From contig NW_026634130.1 in assembly GCF_024868665.1 (NCBI RefSeq), positions 45,332-109,331 of the forward strand: a stretch of DNA of 64,000 nt, given 5' to 3'. Positions 9,873 to 20,599 of this stretch are shown here, one piece after another. The notes below the pieces were generated by a model. It did no database searches. It saw only the letters and a list, made by a program, of their open reading frames with translations, and had not been told where the DNA came from. Position 1 is the first letter of the stretch. Each line of letters starts with the position of its first letter. The position numbers and the translations under genes were made by a program. The DNA comes from Triplophysa rosa (lineage: Eukaryota > Chordata > Actinopteri > Cypriniformes > Nemacheilidae).

Positions 9873-10100
9873 AGGGACCAATTCTCACTATTAACTAGTT
9901 GCTTATTAGCATGCATATTTTTAGAATATTGACTGTTTATTAGAAATTATAAAGAACATATTCTGCATGACCATATTCTACATCCCTAATCCTACCCAAT
10001 ACCTAAACCTAACAACTATTATATTAACTATTAACCAAATTAGGAGTTTATTGAGACAAACGTCATAATTAATGATTTGTTAATAGCGAGAATTGGATCT
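9873..10100. mobile_element. Short TIR element (MITE-like)
   Basis: The ends agggaccaattctcac and, inverted, agatccaattctcgc form a terminal inverted repeat around an AT-rich, non-coding core with ccctaatcctacccaatacc. I recognise this as a very common type of repeat in cyprinid genomes, from general knowledge and not a search. Confidence 0.7.
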
Positions 10101-10499
10101 TAAAATAAAGTGTGAGCGAATTTTCCAGTGATTGGGTGTTAATCCGACTAGTGAAAAATCATGGAAAAAATCCCATAGGCTTGACAATGGCATTACATTT
10201 TTGCAGGGACAAACTGGCCATCTGGAGCACCTGGACTTTCCCCCCACCCTAGCAACCGTACAAACAGCCACCCATGTGTCCGGAACCAACTACTTCCATA
10301 CTATATAGTGGCCGAAATTCAGAATGGGGTTATATAGACATTTGGGCGGGCACTTTTATTTTGGTTGACAAACCAGTTTGTGGCCACTCCCTAACAACTT
10401 ACAAGAGTACCCTAGCAACCGTATAGCAATATGAACAAGCCATATCCCAAATCCACAACATCGTACAGACCTGGTTATGCTATATTGAAAGCTTTCCTG
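10101..10499. other. Non-coding repeat stretch
   Basis: No gene recognised. Motif accctagcaaccgta occurs twice (about 10246 and 10410), suggesting a dispersed or duplicated repeat. Confidence 0.4.
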
Positions 10500-10616
10500 T
10501 GGCTCATGCCAAGGTCATGGGTTCGAGCCCAGGGGATTGCACATAGTCAGAAACAAATGTATAGTACAATGCAAGTCACTTTGGATAAAAGCATCTGCCA
10601 AATGCATAAATGTAAA
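10500..10616 (+). mobile_element. 5'-truncated tRNA-type SINE
   Basis: A box-B-like gggttcgagcccag is followed by the tail tcactttggataaaagcatc tgccaaatgcataaatgtaa. This 3' end is widespread in cyprinid tRNA SINEs and resembles LINE tails. The box-A half is missing or unrecognisable. Confidence 0.7.
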
Positions 10617-10729
10617 CCTTGAGCACTTTAGCAACTGCCCAGTGACAAATTTTGCATGGCAAGCAGCACACAAATATAAACATATAAAAATATAAAAAAC
10701 AAAGTATAATTTATGCTTTCTTTTTAAAG

Positions 10730-11219
10730 GATACCGGTTTAAACATGATGGGATCATGGTGCAGTGGTGTAACCTTATCAAGCGATGGGACGATGAATCC
10801 TTAACAGAGCAAGAAAACCTCAAACAAACATATAAGATGGGCTGTAACTGCACGGTAATAAGACAACAACAACTGTCAATTCTGTCATGATTTGGTTTCA
10901 GGCTCTTCATGTTACAGGCTTTGTTATGTGAAACACAAAAGTCAGAATATGACTGAAGAACTATTTCTATAACATAGATAGGCTAGTCAAACACGTCACA
11001 CTCATGTCAATGTCCAACTGTACGTCAGCTCAAACTCATGTCAAACTCTCATCTCCACAGATCTCTACGTGCTTTGGCAGTCCATGTTGTTCCCAATCTA
11101 AGAAAGAATGTACGTGGGAAAAAAATCAAGCAAACAATCTTGTTTTGCGCAGTCGTTATGGAGCACAATTATTCTTTACTGTTTGCAGCTGGTTCTGTCA
11201 TCAAAGACATTTTTACTAG
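10730..11219 (+). CDS. TIMP-like protein, last two exons (partial)
   Basis: Two exons can be placed: 10730-10854 (acceptor tttttaaag, donor acg/gtaata) and 11061-11219 (acceptor ctccacag), separated by a 206-bp intron. The first reads MVQWCNLIKRWDD and ends KMGCNCT; the second starts ISTCFGSPCC and continues KKECTWEKN. Joined in phase, GCNC, the following Cys pair and EC-x-W match the C-terminal domain of tissue inhibitors of metalloproteinases, which are secreted and block matrix metalloproteinases. The last residues (TVCSWFCHQRHFY) fit the usual ending less well, so the gene may be diverged or damaged there. N-terminal exons with the inhibitory Cys1 were not found here. A repeat-rich upstream region separates them, or this is a fragment. 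Confidence 0.68.
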
Positions 11220-11428
11220 ACATGCTATAATAGAGATGCTGATCTTGCATGTGTTTTACAAGACAGGTGAGCAACTGTTTAGATTCCTTTATTGATTATT
11301 ATCGATGATTATTATATCGATCAACAAAGTTAGTCTTATTGTTTGAATGTCTTTTTCTTATTGTAGCACATGTGTCATGTATATATTTACTGAAAAAGCA
11401 GTTATCGTTTTTAGATCATCTGACTAAG
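11220..11428. other. Short non-coding stretch after the TIMP-like exons
   Basis: Contains 3' UTR-like AT-rich sequence up to the solo LTR. No clear polyadenylation signal was assigned. Confidence 0.35.
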
Positions 11429-11999
11429 TGTAACCGGTCTGTGAGGAGTCACCCCTGGCACAATCAGCGTCGCCATGGAGATGGAGGAAATCAGAGCAGC
11501 ACACCTGCCGCCCATCAGCGCCTCGTGCCAAACGGCTATAAAAGCCGCTGGCAATCGCAGGAAGGTGAGCAACGTCTCCAGAGCACAGAGATCACACTCA
11601 AGCTTTGTTCTTGTGGTTTTTTTCCAGACTTGGACGATTGAGCGAACGACCGGAAGGAACGCCCATCCCGCCCCGCTACTCGCAGCAACTGGACAGGCCG
11701 GCCCAACGACTCATACCCTCCTCGGCTCTGGAGAGTAACGGATCCGATGATAGGATTGACCCGGCTCCCCAACCCTGTACTTCTTTCGTCTCCTCCGGGA
11801 GGCTATCAATAAACTTACCCTCCGGGGTCATACTCTTTACCTACTGTGTACGTGTCGTTGCTCTGCCTGTCACAGGTCCCACTTGCACCGCTCTGCACGG
11901 GCCTCGATCCGGCGACGGTCCGGATGGGAGACGGGAGCTCTAACGAGGAGGCTAAAGACCAGGAGGCTAAAGACTCTTCACTAGCTGGCCTCCGTTACA
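11429..11999 (+). mobile_element. Solo LTR, family 2
   Basis: Starts TGTAAC and ends GTTACA, a perfect 6-bp terminal inversion, with a 4-bp target duplication taag (11425-11428, 12000-12003). A TATA-like gctataaaagc (about 11535) and a caataaact polyadenylation-like signal (about 11808) sit in the order expected for U3-R-U5 on the + strand. No internal region is attached, so it is a recombined remnant of an LTR retrotransposon. Confidence 0.88.
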
Positions 12000-12904
12000 T
12001 AAGTACATTCATTTTATGAATTATGTCTAATAATTAAATAAAATCAAGTCATCAAACGCAATAAACATGATTTCTCATTCACGTCTGATTGATTATTAGC
12101 GGTGGAGTTGAAGACGACAGTTCCGTTCTCCTTCACAACGTCATCAAGATACGCCTTTGTAGTTGTTTTGAACATATCTGTTTTGAATGCGGCTCTAGCT
12201 CTAGCGGCGGATTTTACAAATTGCGCCTTTAAATGCATGAAACAGGATATTTTTCTAATTTCTTTATCTTCGACTTTATTAAAAATGCATACGGTGTAAC
12301 ACGTCTAAAAGAACCATATGAAAAATTCCTCTCAAAACTCCAAATAGAAAAAAACTTCACCACAATGTTTAATATGCTGTGAAATTCTAAATTTTGTGGC
12401 TATGCCACGAACGGCCGTGAGACTGGGTTGTCACCAGTGACATGCACAAAATAAAGTATTGCAAAATGTTTTGATCTTTTTATGGTGTTGTTAATGTAAA
12501 GTATGACTCCAAGGATGTAAAAAGTATTTGAAAATTATACTTAAGTGAAAGTACAGATAATGGGGGAAAATGTACCTAAATTAAAAGTTAAAGTATCTAG
12601 CTAAAAATATACTTAAGTGAAAGTAAGTACTACATTAAATTGTATTACAAATGTAAAAGTAACAGAATGAAAAGATTCTTGTTCAAGCATTTATTCTTCC
12701 AATATTAAGTGAATGAACATTGACTGTGAGACAAAGAATACATTTCATCTCGTAAGAATCCTTACTAACGCCACCACTGGAAAATAACTTGTTAAGACAC
12801 TTCTTCAACCCTGCTCCCAGGGACCCACTGTCCAGCCAGGGGTGCATTCCACTTCACTTCAGATACCCTCGCAAACTTCCCTAAGCACTTCCCCTCGGGA
12901 AATA
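12000..12904. other. Non-coding repeat stretch
   Basis: No supportable gene. 12515-12680 holds a repeated atacttaagtgaaagta motif. 12100-12240 reads as a minus-strand open stretch of 64 codons with no recognised similarity. Confidence 0.4.
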
Positions 12905-13046
12905 CTCAACTCAACTCAACTTTATTTATATAGCGCTTTTACAATTTTCATTGTTACAAAGCAGCTGTACATGAGACACATTGACTACAAGCAAAACAAT
13001 CAAAGTTGTACCTGCAAAAACAAGAAAAGGTTGAAAACACAGAAGA

Positions 13047-13127
13047 CAGACACACCCACACACAAAACACTCCACACACACAACACGCACACGCACCAAC
13101 ACACACAGACACAGAGACACACACACA

Positions 13128-13170
<43 letters not shown>

Positions 13171-13201
13171 GTACACAGACAAGTACGCACACACACACAC
13201 G
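13047..13201. repeat. (CA)n microsatellite inside the LINE 3' UTR
   Basis: Impure CA/CACA tract, densest at about 13104-13172, lying within the 3' UTR of the L2 copy. The frames read across it are artefacts. Confidence 0.95.
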
Positions 13202-13839
13202 CTCAGTGAGAGCACACATTTAGGATAAAGGAGAGAGAAGCACAGGTCAAATATAACAGATAATAAATTCCTATATGCAATATTAATTAAGTAAAACTTT
13301 AAGATTCTAAAGCAGCCCCCCCGGTCAGGCAGATAGTGCAAAAACAGTATGCAAACGGTGGCGAGGAACCCAAAACTCTAATCGAGAAAAAAAACCTCAG
13401 GAGAACCCAGGCCCAACCAGGGGATTCCAGTTCCCCTCTGGCAAAAGCTGCTGCCTCTGCACAAGCTCCAGAGAACTTGCACAACAAGGCTAAATAAAAT
13501 AAATAAACTTAATAATAAAATAAATTATAGTTTAAGATTATCATTAATAATCTAATAGCATTTGAAGTTTTGTGGTGAAGACATGTCAAGAGACCGCGTC
13601 CTTCTTTATCCAGCTCTATCATCTCAGCTCTTGTCAGGTCCCCACTTCCCATTCTCCGCTCTACCATCAGGTCAGGCCATGAACTGCATCCTGCTCGCTG
13701 TGGTAACCTTGGAACAATGAGACAAGACTGGCTGAGAGTAGAGTACTGTTCTGTACTCTTTGATGCAACAAGTACATCAGTTGTGTTTTTGGTTCCGGTT
13801 GATCTAACTAATGCAGCCTAAACCCTCTGAAGATTTATA

Positions 13840-15030
13840 TTATGGAAGAGTAGTGTATGCAAGATTAAAAAGATGCGTCTTTAGTCTAGATTTAAACTGA
13901 CAGAGTGTGTCTGCCTCCCGGACAGTGCAGGGAAGACTATTCCAAAGTTTAGGCGCTAGATAGGAAAAGGATCTACCACCTGCACTTGATTTTGAAATTC
14001 TAGGTATTACCAACTGACAGGACGCCTGAGAGCGTAATGCACGTGAAGGACTGTAATACAAAAGGAGTTCATTCAAGTACTGAGGAGCTAAACCATGTAA
14101 GGCTTTATAGGTAATAAGCAAGATTTTAAAGTTAACGCGATGCTTTATAGGTAACCAGTGCAAGGTTGACAGAACCGGGCTAATATGTTCATACTTTTTT
14201 GTACGTGTAAGAACTCGAGCTGCCGCGTTTTGGACCAATTGGAGTTTTTGTAATAAGCCTGCAGGGCAACCACCTAACAGTGCATTACAGTAATCTAGTC
14301 TTGATGTCATGAATGCATGAATTAACTTCTCTGCATCTGAGATTGACAGCATATGACGTAGTTTAGATATATTCTTAAAATGGAAAAACGCAATTTTACA
14401 GGTGTTGGCGACGTGGCTCTCAAATGACAGATTACTATCGAATAGAACGCCAAGATTCTTTGCTGACGACGAGGGTTTTATGGAACATCCGTCAATAGTT
14501 AAACAGTATTCTTGGTTGTTACTTATAGCAGTTTTCGGTCCAATAAGTAACACTTCCGTTTTGTCCGAGTTCAGTAATAAAAAGTTGTTACTCATCCAGT
14601 TTTTTATATCGACTATGCATTCCATTATTCGATGGAACTGCTGTGTTTCATGAGGCTTCGAGGAAATATAAAGTTGAGTATCATCAGCATAACAGTGAAA
14701 GCTAACTCCGTGTCGCTTTATTATATCTCCTAGAGGTAGCATGTATAATGCGAAGAGCAGAGGCCCTAAGACTGAGCCCTGTGGTACACCGTACTGGACT
14801 TGCGATTTGCGTGACACCTCATTGTTTATTGCTACAAATTGAAAACGGTCGGATAAATAAGATTTAAACCATTTCAAAGCTATTCCCTTATTGCCGACAT
14901 TATTTTCGAGTCTATGTAGGAGTGTGCTGTGGTCAATGGTATTGAATGCAGCACTAAGGTCTAGCAGCACCAATAACGAGATACAACCTCGGTCAGACGC
15001 CAATAGCAGATCATTTGTAACTCTGATCAA
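13840..15030 (-). pseudogene. L2-clade LINE reverse transcriptase, C-terminal part
   Basis: The 396-codon open frame covers RT motifs from the LLVLLDLSAAFNTIDH block through QYGVPQGSVLGPLLF to the catalytic CYADD (residues 113-117). It then has the thumb and the C-terminal domain with SRLDYCNALL and LHWLPIKHRVNFK. This is the L2/CR1/Jockey-type arrangement. The frame is uninterrupted, so the insertion may be young, but the reading continues upstream without an ATG to about 15070 where the element is truncated. The protein would prime reverse transcription at a nicked target; without its endonuclease it cannot act alone. Confidence 0.9.
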
Positions 15031-15261
15031 AGCAGTCTCTGTACTGTGACATGCTCTAAATCCAGAGCATGTCCCACCAACATTTACCCACCAACATTTT
15101 GAAGTGCGTTATGAAGTGAAGGGAGCGAAACTACTTCATATGTACACTTCAAGCAGCTTTATATCCCACAATTCAACTTGACCGTGACGTCACCGCAGAA
15201 CGCTCGACTGTAATGTATGGTATATTCATTTTTGAACAAACGCATACTAGTGTAGACTATA

Positions 15262-15696
15262 TGTGACCCTGGATCACAAAACCAGTCTTAAGTAGCACGG
15301 GAACATTTTTAGTAAAAGACAAAAATACATTGTGTGGGTCAAAATTATCTATTTTTCTTTTATGCCAAAAATCATTAGGATATTAAGTAAAGATCATGTT
15401 CCATGAAGATATTTTGTAAATTTCCTACCTTAAATATATAAAAACTTTATTTTTGTGAGTGGATGGTCTGCCACAGTGCCCCTGATTAACAACTTCAAAG
15501 CAATTTTCTCAATATTTAGATTTTTTGCGCTCTCAGATTCTAGAGTTTTAAACGGTTGTATCTCAGCCAGATATTGTCCTATTCTAACAACTCATATATC
15601 TATAGAAAGTTTGTTTATTCAGCTTTCAGATTATGTAAAAATCTCAATTTCGAAAAATTGACCCATAAGACTGGTTTTGTTGTTCAGGGTCACATA
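15262..15696. mobile_element. Short TIR element (MITE-like)
   Basis: 5' end tgtgaccctggatcacaaaa ccagtctta and the reverse complement of the 3' end agree over about 29 bp with two or three mismatches. TA lies on both sides, fitting a TA target site. The interior has no transposase. This end sequence is one I know as very common in cyprinids. Confidence 0.8.
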
Positions 15697-16192
15697 TTAA
15701 TCATGTGGTGATTTAATTGCATAATATTTTTAACTAGATTAGCCTATGTTTACAGTCAAAGTTCATACTATTGATGTCAGATATCTTTTTTCTATATTTT
15801 CTACAACTGATATGTATATAGAATGGTACATAAAACAAATTAATAAGTGAATATGGGTTTATTTAATAATTCAGCTTCAAAGTGAATACCAAGTGGTCAA
15901 GGGCTTAGTGCGTTACATTTAAACCTTATTCAAGAGTTCAACCAGTAGTGGGCACTCGTGCAACATTATCAATGATGCACTCACCGGAATATTGTCATTT
16001 TCCGGGGATGGGAGTAAACACACCTCTGTGTCTGGTGGGAGAGAGGCTGCAGCAGCGTTTGTGGGAGCAGCACTCACTGTGACAAGCTATCGGTGGAGTT
16101 TGTGTGAAAAAAGAAGAGACTTTTGGAAGTTTGGCCAAATTCTTTTTTCTCTCTTCATTTTTGGGCTCTACTGGGGTATATGTAACGAGTGT
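15697..16192. other. Unclassified stretch with one unexplained open frame
   Basis: A + frame through about 15962-16180 stays open without an ATG. It includes a hydrophobic run (FGQILFSLFIFGLYW) followed by a gtatat donor-like site. No family was recognised; it may be an exon or chance. Confidence 0.25.
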
Positions 16193-17166
16193 GGCCCTGT
16201 CCCAAATGGCGCACTCTGGTCTTGAGGACCTCCTCTGAGTCCACACTTGGTGACGTCAGGAAGTGCAGACCTATAGGGCACTAGGCACGAGTCCATAAGA
16301 GTACATGGGAGTGCATTTTGGGACAGACTTGAGGTCATCACACCCGAAAAAGCAAGTGGTGCTTTCTAATCACTCTCGCGGTACTTTGTTGTCATTCGCT
16401 GATCAGTCTGCGCAGCGCCACGTGAGTCGACCACTTGTTGTCCCACTGTTGTTATTTGGGACTGGAGCTGCCGGTTTTTATTGTTCTGTATTTCATATGT
16501 TTGTATTTCATATGTAGATATGCCACCCGAGCATTATGCAATAGATAATTATGTTTGTAATGCATTCATTTGTCATGACGTCATGAATGTATATATATTA
16601 ATTTGTTTACACTATACTTAATGTGCATAATGTGTTCTTAATATGCATATGTTGTTATTTAATATTTCTCTATAATACAGAAGCTGTGTTGTTCAGCTTT
16701 ACAGAGCCCAGAGACAAGATATAAATCTACAACAAAACATGGCTTATTACCTTAAGTAAGAAAATGCACTGCATTAAAAGTTTTTATTCTTGAATAGCTG
16801 GCTTAATAGAAAATAAATAAGCAATAATATGAATAAGTAACTAATTAATAAATTATTTTAGAATTTTATCAAAACATATATTTAAAAATGTATCCGTCAT
16901 GTTTACGTAAATGTCTGACATCCACGACACTCCTCCCATCCGTTCTGTGATTGGGCGTTCGCAAGGATTCCTGGGTAGGGGACTTCAGTGGAGTCTCACT
17001 GAATGCGGGCTTCGCCGAAGACCGCATCGAGGGCACAAAGGAGGCGCTCGCGAGCAGACTTCTGAGCGCTAAAAAGACAAATGGGACATCCTACGGACTC
17101 GTAGACTTGGCGAGAACGCGCAATTTAAGTCCACGAGACCGCAAGTGCACCATTTGGGACAGGGCC
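16193..17166. mobile_element. Non-autonomous DNA transposon with long TIRs
   Basis: The ends ggccctgtcccaaatggcgc ac and, inverted, ggccctgtcccaaatggtgc ac match over 22 bp with one mismatch. The 974-bp interior has no transposase frame. I could not settle the target duplication, so the superfamily is open. Confidence 0.75.
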
Positions 17167-17234
17167 TGTGTCAGCGAGTGATTCGTTCATTTTGTGTTGA
17201 CCGCGCATGTGCAACATTGTACCAGAAACAGTAA

Positions 17235-17400
17235 TGAAGTTCGTCTCTCGAGTCATCGGGTCTGAGTCCTTTCGTTCTTTTATACCGGAAAGAGAAATGA
17301 TTAGTTCGTCTCTCGAGTCATCAGGTCCGAGTCCTTATACCGGAAAGAGAAATGATTAGTTCGTCTCTCGAGTCAACGGATCCGAGCCCTTTTGTTCTTT
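17235..17400. repeat. Short tandem repeat, about 2.5 units
   Basis: Units start agttcgtctctcgagtca at about 17237, 17299 and 17359 and share accggaaagagaaatgatt. Unit length is about 60-62 bp. Confidence 0.8.
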
Positions 17401-17760
17401 TGTCAAATGGTAGCTCCGCAGGCAAACCTGCAGCCTGTACCGGAGTCTTCGAGTCCGAGTCTTTAACGTTACGTGACCACTTCCCGGATCATCCGTCAAA
17501 TGCATGATGTACGTGTTATATGTTGTATTATAGGAAGAAATATTATAAAATGATCAAAAGATATGTGCTATAAACATCTTATCTAAAACGTAAGGTTCTG
17601 TTATTTTTTCTGTCAGTATATTCATACATGTTTCTTGTGGATTTCTGCATGTGTTTTTAATTTATCTTAATAACTAACTATTTTGCATAAGAACTGTGCT
17701 GGCAAAATATAAACATAAGCAACACTAGTAAAGTCAGTGTTTATGTCTAATGCATATATT

Positions 17761-17954
17761 ACACAAGTGATCTCTTATTAAATAATTGCACATTTAAATG
17801 ATTTCAATAGCCTATTATTATATACTTTGCAAACTGCACGAGACGTTTTAGTAAAAAACACAAGTGATCTCTTATTAAATAATTGCACATTTAAATGATT
17901 TCAATAGCCTATTATTATATACTTTGCAAACTGCATGAGACGTTTTAGTAAAAA
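17761..17954. repeat. 97-bp tandem duplication
   Basis: Two adjacent, almost identical 97-bp units starting acacaagtgatctcttatta at 17761 and 17858. The visible difference is cacgag versus catgag. The near identity indicates a recent event. Confidence 0.9.
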
Positions 17955-18609
17955 ACAACAACCTGTAAACCTTAGTGCATACCCGAGTGACCCAAAATTT
18001 TTAATGGATTATAAATACATAACTTTACAGAAATGCTGTCAGGAAATAATTAAATAACTGTTTCTCATAACTTGTCCCTAACTACAATATAAGTTATTTC
18101 TTATTATATATCTGATCAAAACTAGCATAAATAAACGTTATGGGGTAATTTGGCTATTAACATGCAACATTAATTTAACTCTGCTCAGATGAACGAAATG
18201 AAAGGTTCGTTCATTTTGCTGAACGAGATTCAAACATCCGAATCGCAAAAATGACTCGAACTTCCCATCACTACTCTTCTGGCTAGGTGCATAACTAATG
18301 GCTTGTTCCTCTGATCCATGATGCGGGGAAACAAATTCTCGCGGATGTAATAAAAACGTTACATTTTAATGGTTGTATCCTCCCAACCATACAAAATATG
18401 ATACAAAACGAATATGTTATACATGCTTTATAAAAACGTCTGGGTATTTGTTGGGGGCCCCTGGTTTCCTGGGGCCTTAAGCGACAGCTTACCTCGCTTA
18501 TTGGTTAAGTCCGCCCCTGATTAAAGTACCTAGATGGATTAAACTACTGTTTCCGGTGAAAATTCGCAGTGCAGATCCATAGATTCTCAAACGGCTGATA
18601 TTACCCACA

Positions 18610-19213
18610 ACTCACCGCGAGTTTAGTGACGCTACACTGCATAAAATTAAATAAGTGATGCTTCGCTGAATTAATAAATGTAAGTATACAGTAAACATTA
18701 CAAATGAAATGATGAATAAATACATACTTAAATGCAAAGAAGGGCTGTATTTTGATTATTGTGACTGTTAACAATCACAGTGTCGTATAGGGAACAGAAG
18801 CCACTTCCGTTTCACGTTAGTCCCAGTGCGTGCATCTTGTTTTGCTGAGCACTAAAAAGGACATACTTTTCCATAACAAAAACTAAATGAATCACAGTAG
18901 AACGCTTATTTTATGTATGGCAGTGAACACAATCTGCTTAACATTTAAATGTAATATTAATATTAAATTTATGCAGTGATATGTAACAAAGTAATTTAAG
19001 TGTTTTTTATGATGTACTTTAACCAATATTTAAAAACTAAAGTCAGTGTTGTTGCTTCTGCCTGTTGTTAAGAAACAGTTGCCACATCACAGAAAAATAA
19101 GTTAACAGTGTCCCATGTGTAGTGACGTGAGCTAGGGTTCTTACCGTGCCCGACTTCGTGTACACGATATGGCTCTCACTAAATCCTTGGTGTTTCGAGT
19201 CTGACCTGTGGGC
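18610..19213 (-). repeat. Dispersed repeat, empty copy (partner of 1696-3598)
   Basis: Reverse complement of the flanks of the family-1 solo LTR at 1856-3016. At 19054-19059 it carries a single copy of the target hexamer (gcttct, i.e. agaagc inverted) with no LTR. It also lacks the roughly 120-bp segment present at 3204-3323. Confidence 0.85.
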
Positions 19214-19215
19214 CT

Positions 19216-20165
19216 ATAGGCAGTCCAAATAGGATACAAATAGGCAGTAGATTAGATAGGTTTGCCATACGACTGGAAAGGGCCTTAATTTTTCTCTTAC
19301 ATATCAAGACAGATATAGGGAAAGCTAAAGGAACATTGAGTTCCCACTTGTTATGTAAACATTTGTGATTGTTGCTGCTTTCAAAGCAGGGACCCAATGC
19401 ATATCAGTTACCAGTCTTGTGTTGTTCACCTCCAGCTTATGGGGGTTGGTGTGATCCCTGGTGTTGCAGCAAAGGCCGGACAGCTCTTTCATAAGGAGGG
19501 GTTGGGCAAGCGGGCTTTGGTGGTTGTGGGGCCCGTCGTTTTTTATTTGAAGCTTGTGGACTTGCGACAATAGAGTGGGAGAGCTTTGTTCCAGCAAACA
19601 TTAGTTCCTCCATTTTCTCTGAGAAGCTCACAATTGGTGATGTTGGAGAGAGGGAGAGAGTAGGAAGAAAGAGGGAATGTGAGTCTGGTGTTTCTGAAGG
19701 CTGAAGTATGTTATCTTGCCTGTCCCGGTTGTTATCTACAGAAATTGATGTGATGTCGCTGGGCAGGGTACAGCCTGAGTGGTGACCGTGAGCAGTGGTT
19801 GTTGTGGCTGAGGGGTGTTATCCAAGTGTCCATCCGACTGCTGATGTGAACTCCTGTGGTCACTGAGGCCAGGTGTATGTGTGCCATTCAGGAGTGGACT
19901 GGCACACTCTGCTAATGGGTGATGGAGGGAGAAGAGGATATCGTCCTTTAGCACTCTTGCACCAAGTTTGTTTGAGTGGAGGCCATCTGTTGTAAAAAGT
20001 TGTCTCTGACTTCAGAGGAGATTGAAGTTCAGTCCTCTCATGTTGCAGGCTTTTTGCATCCATGTATTCAGACTGAGTAGCAGAGAAAACATATTCGTTC
20101 CTCGAGCTGGTAGAGGTCCATTGATGAATGACTGAACTTTCAGCTTTCCAAGTGTTTCAAGGAGC
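19216..20165 (-). mobile_element. Possible LINE 5' region (unconfirmed)
   Basis: The minus strand has a run of overlapping short frames rich in Pro, Ser and His, with a stretch near 19560 reading KKRRAPQPPKPACPTPPYE and a terminal segment SVLICKRKIKALSSRMANLS near 19290. It resembles the poorly conserved region before the endonuclease in fish LINEs. No RT or endonuclease motif is present, so the call is tentative. Confidence 0.3.
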
Positions 20166-20599
20166 TCTGACTGCTTTTTTCAAATATAATTTTTCCTCAC
20201 ATCAAGGGCAGTGCCTCCCCCCTCAAAAAAAGTTGAATGAGAAAATTATCAACAGAATTTATATAAAATTAGACTACGGAATAAAACATACTTAGCTAAA
20301 TATGACATCAATAAGCGTGTACAACAACGTGAAAGAACGACACCGCTTGACAGAATTTCAGAGTTTCTCTTGCCAGAGTTTCTCTAGCCCATTGACTTTC
20401 AATATACCCCTTAAGCGTGCGGTGAGTTTGAGTGGATGTAATTGAAAAGAATGGAGAAAAGTCACATGAGAGGAGGCAATGCCTCCAAGGGGCTATGATT
20501 GGATGAACTCATCAGTGAGATCATATCTCAAGTCATCCCACCTTCCTGCTCGTCTTCATCATCAATTTTAAACTGCTGGAGCTAAAATAGATTGAACTT

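Larger units (their letters stand above)
12905..15075 (-). mobile_element. 5'-truncated L2-type LINE
   Basis: A non-LTR retrotransposon copy on the minus strand. It holds the end of the reverse transcriptase ORF (15075-13840), a 3' UTR of about 900 bp, and a 3' end with short gagtt repeats (12905-12925) typical of L2-like tails. The endonuclease and N-terminal RT are missing, as in most target-primed insertions. At the 5' break the DNA reads acatgctctaaatccagagc atgt, a small palindrome. Confidence 0.88.
17167..18609. other. Non-coding repeat stretch
   Basis: AT-rich, no gene. It holds the two tandem repeats listed separately and ends with a motif (aacgagattc...actcgaacttcccatcact, 18220-18275) that looks like a terminus of a dispersed element. 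Confidence 0.4.

Noticed and set aside
12842..13341. Frames of Cys/Val/Thr/His repeats
   Set aside because: Translation of the CA microsatellite in all frames.
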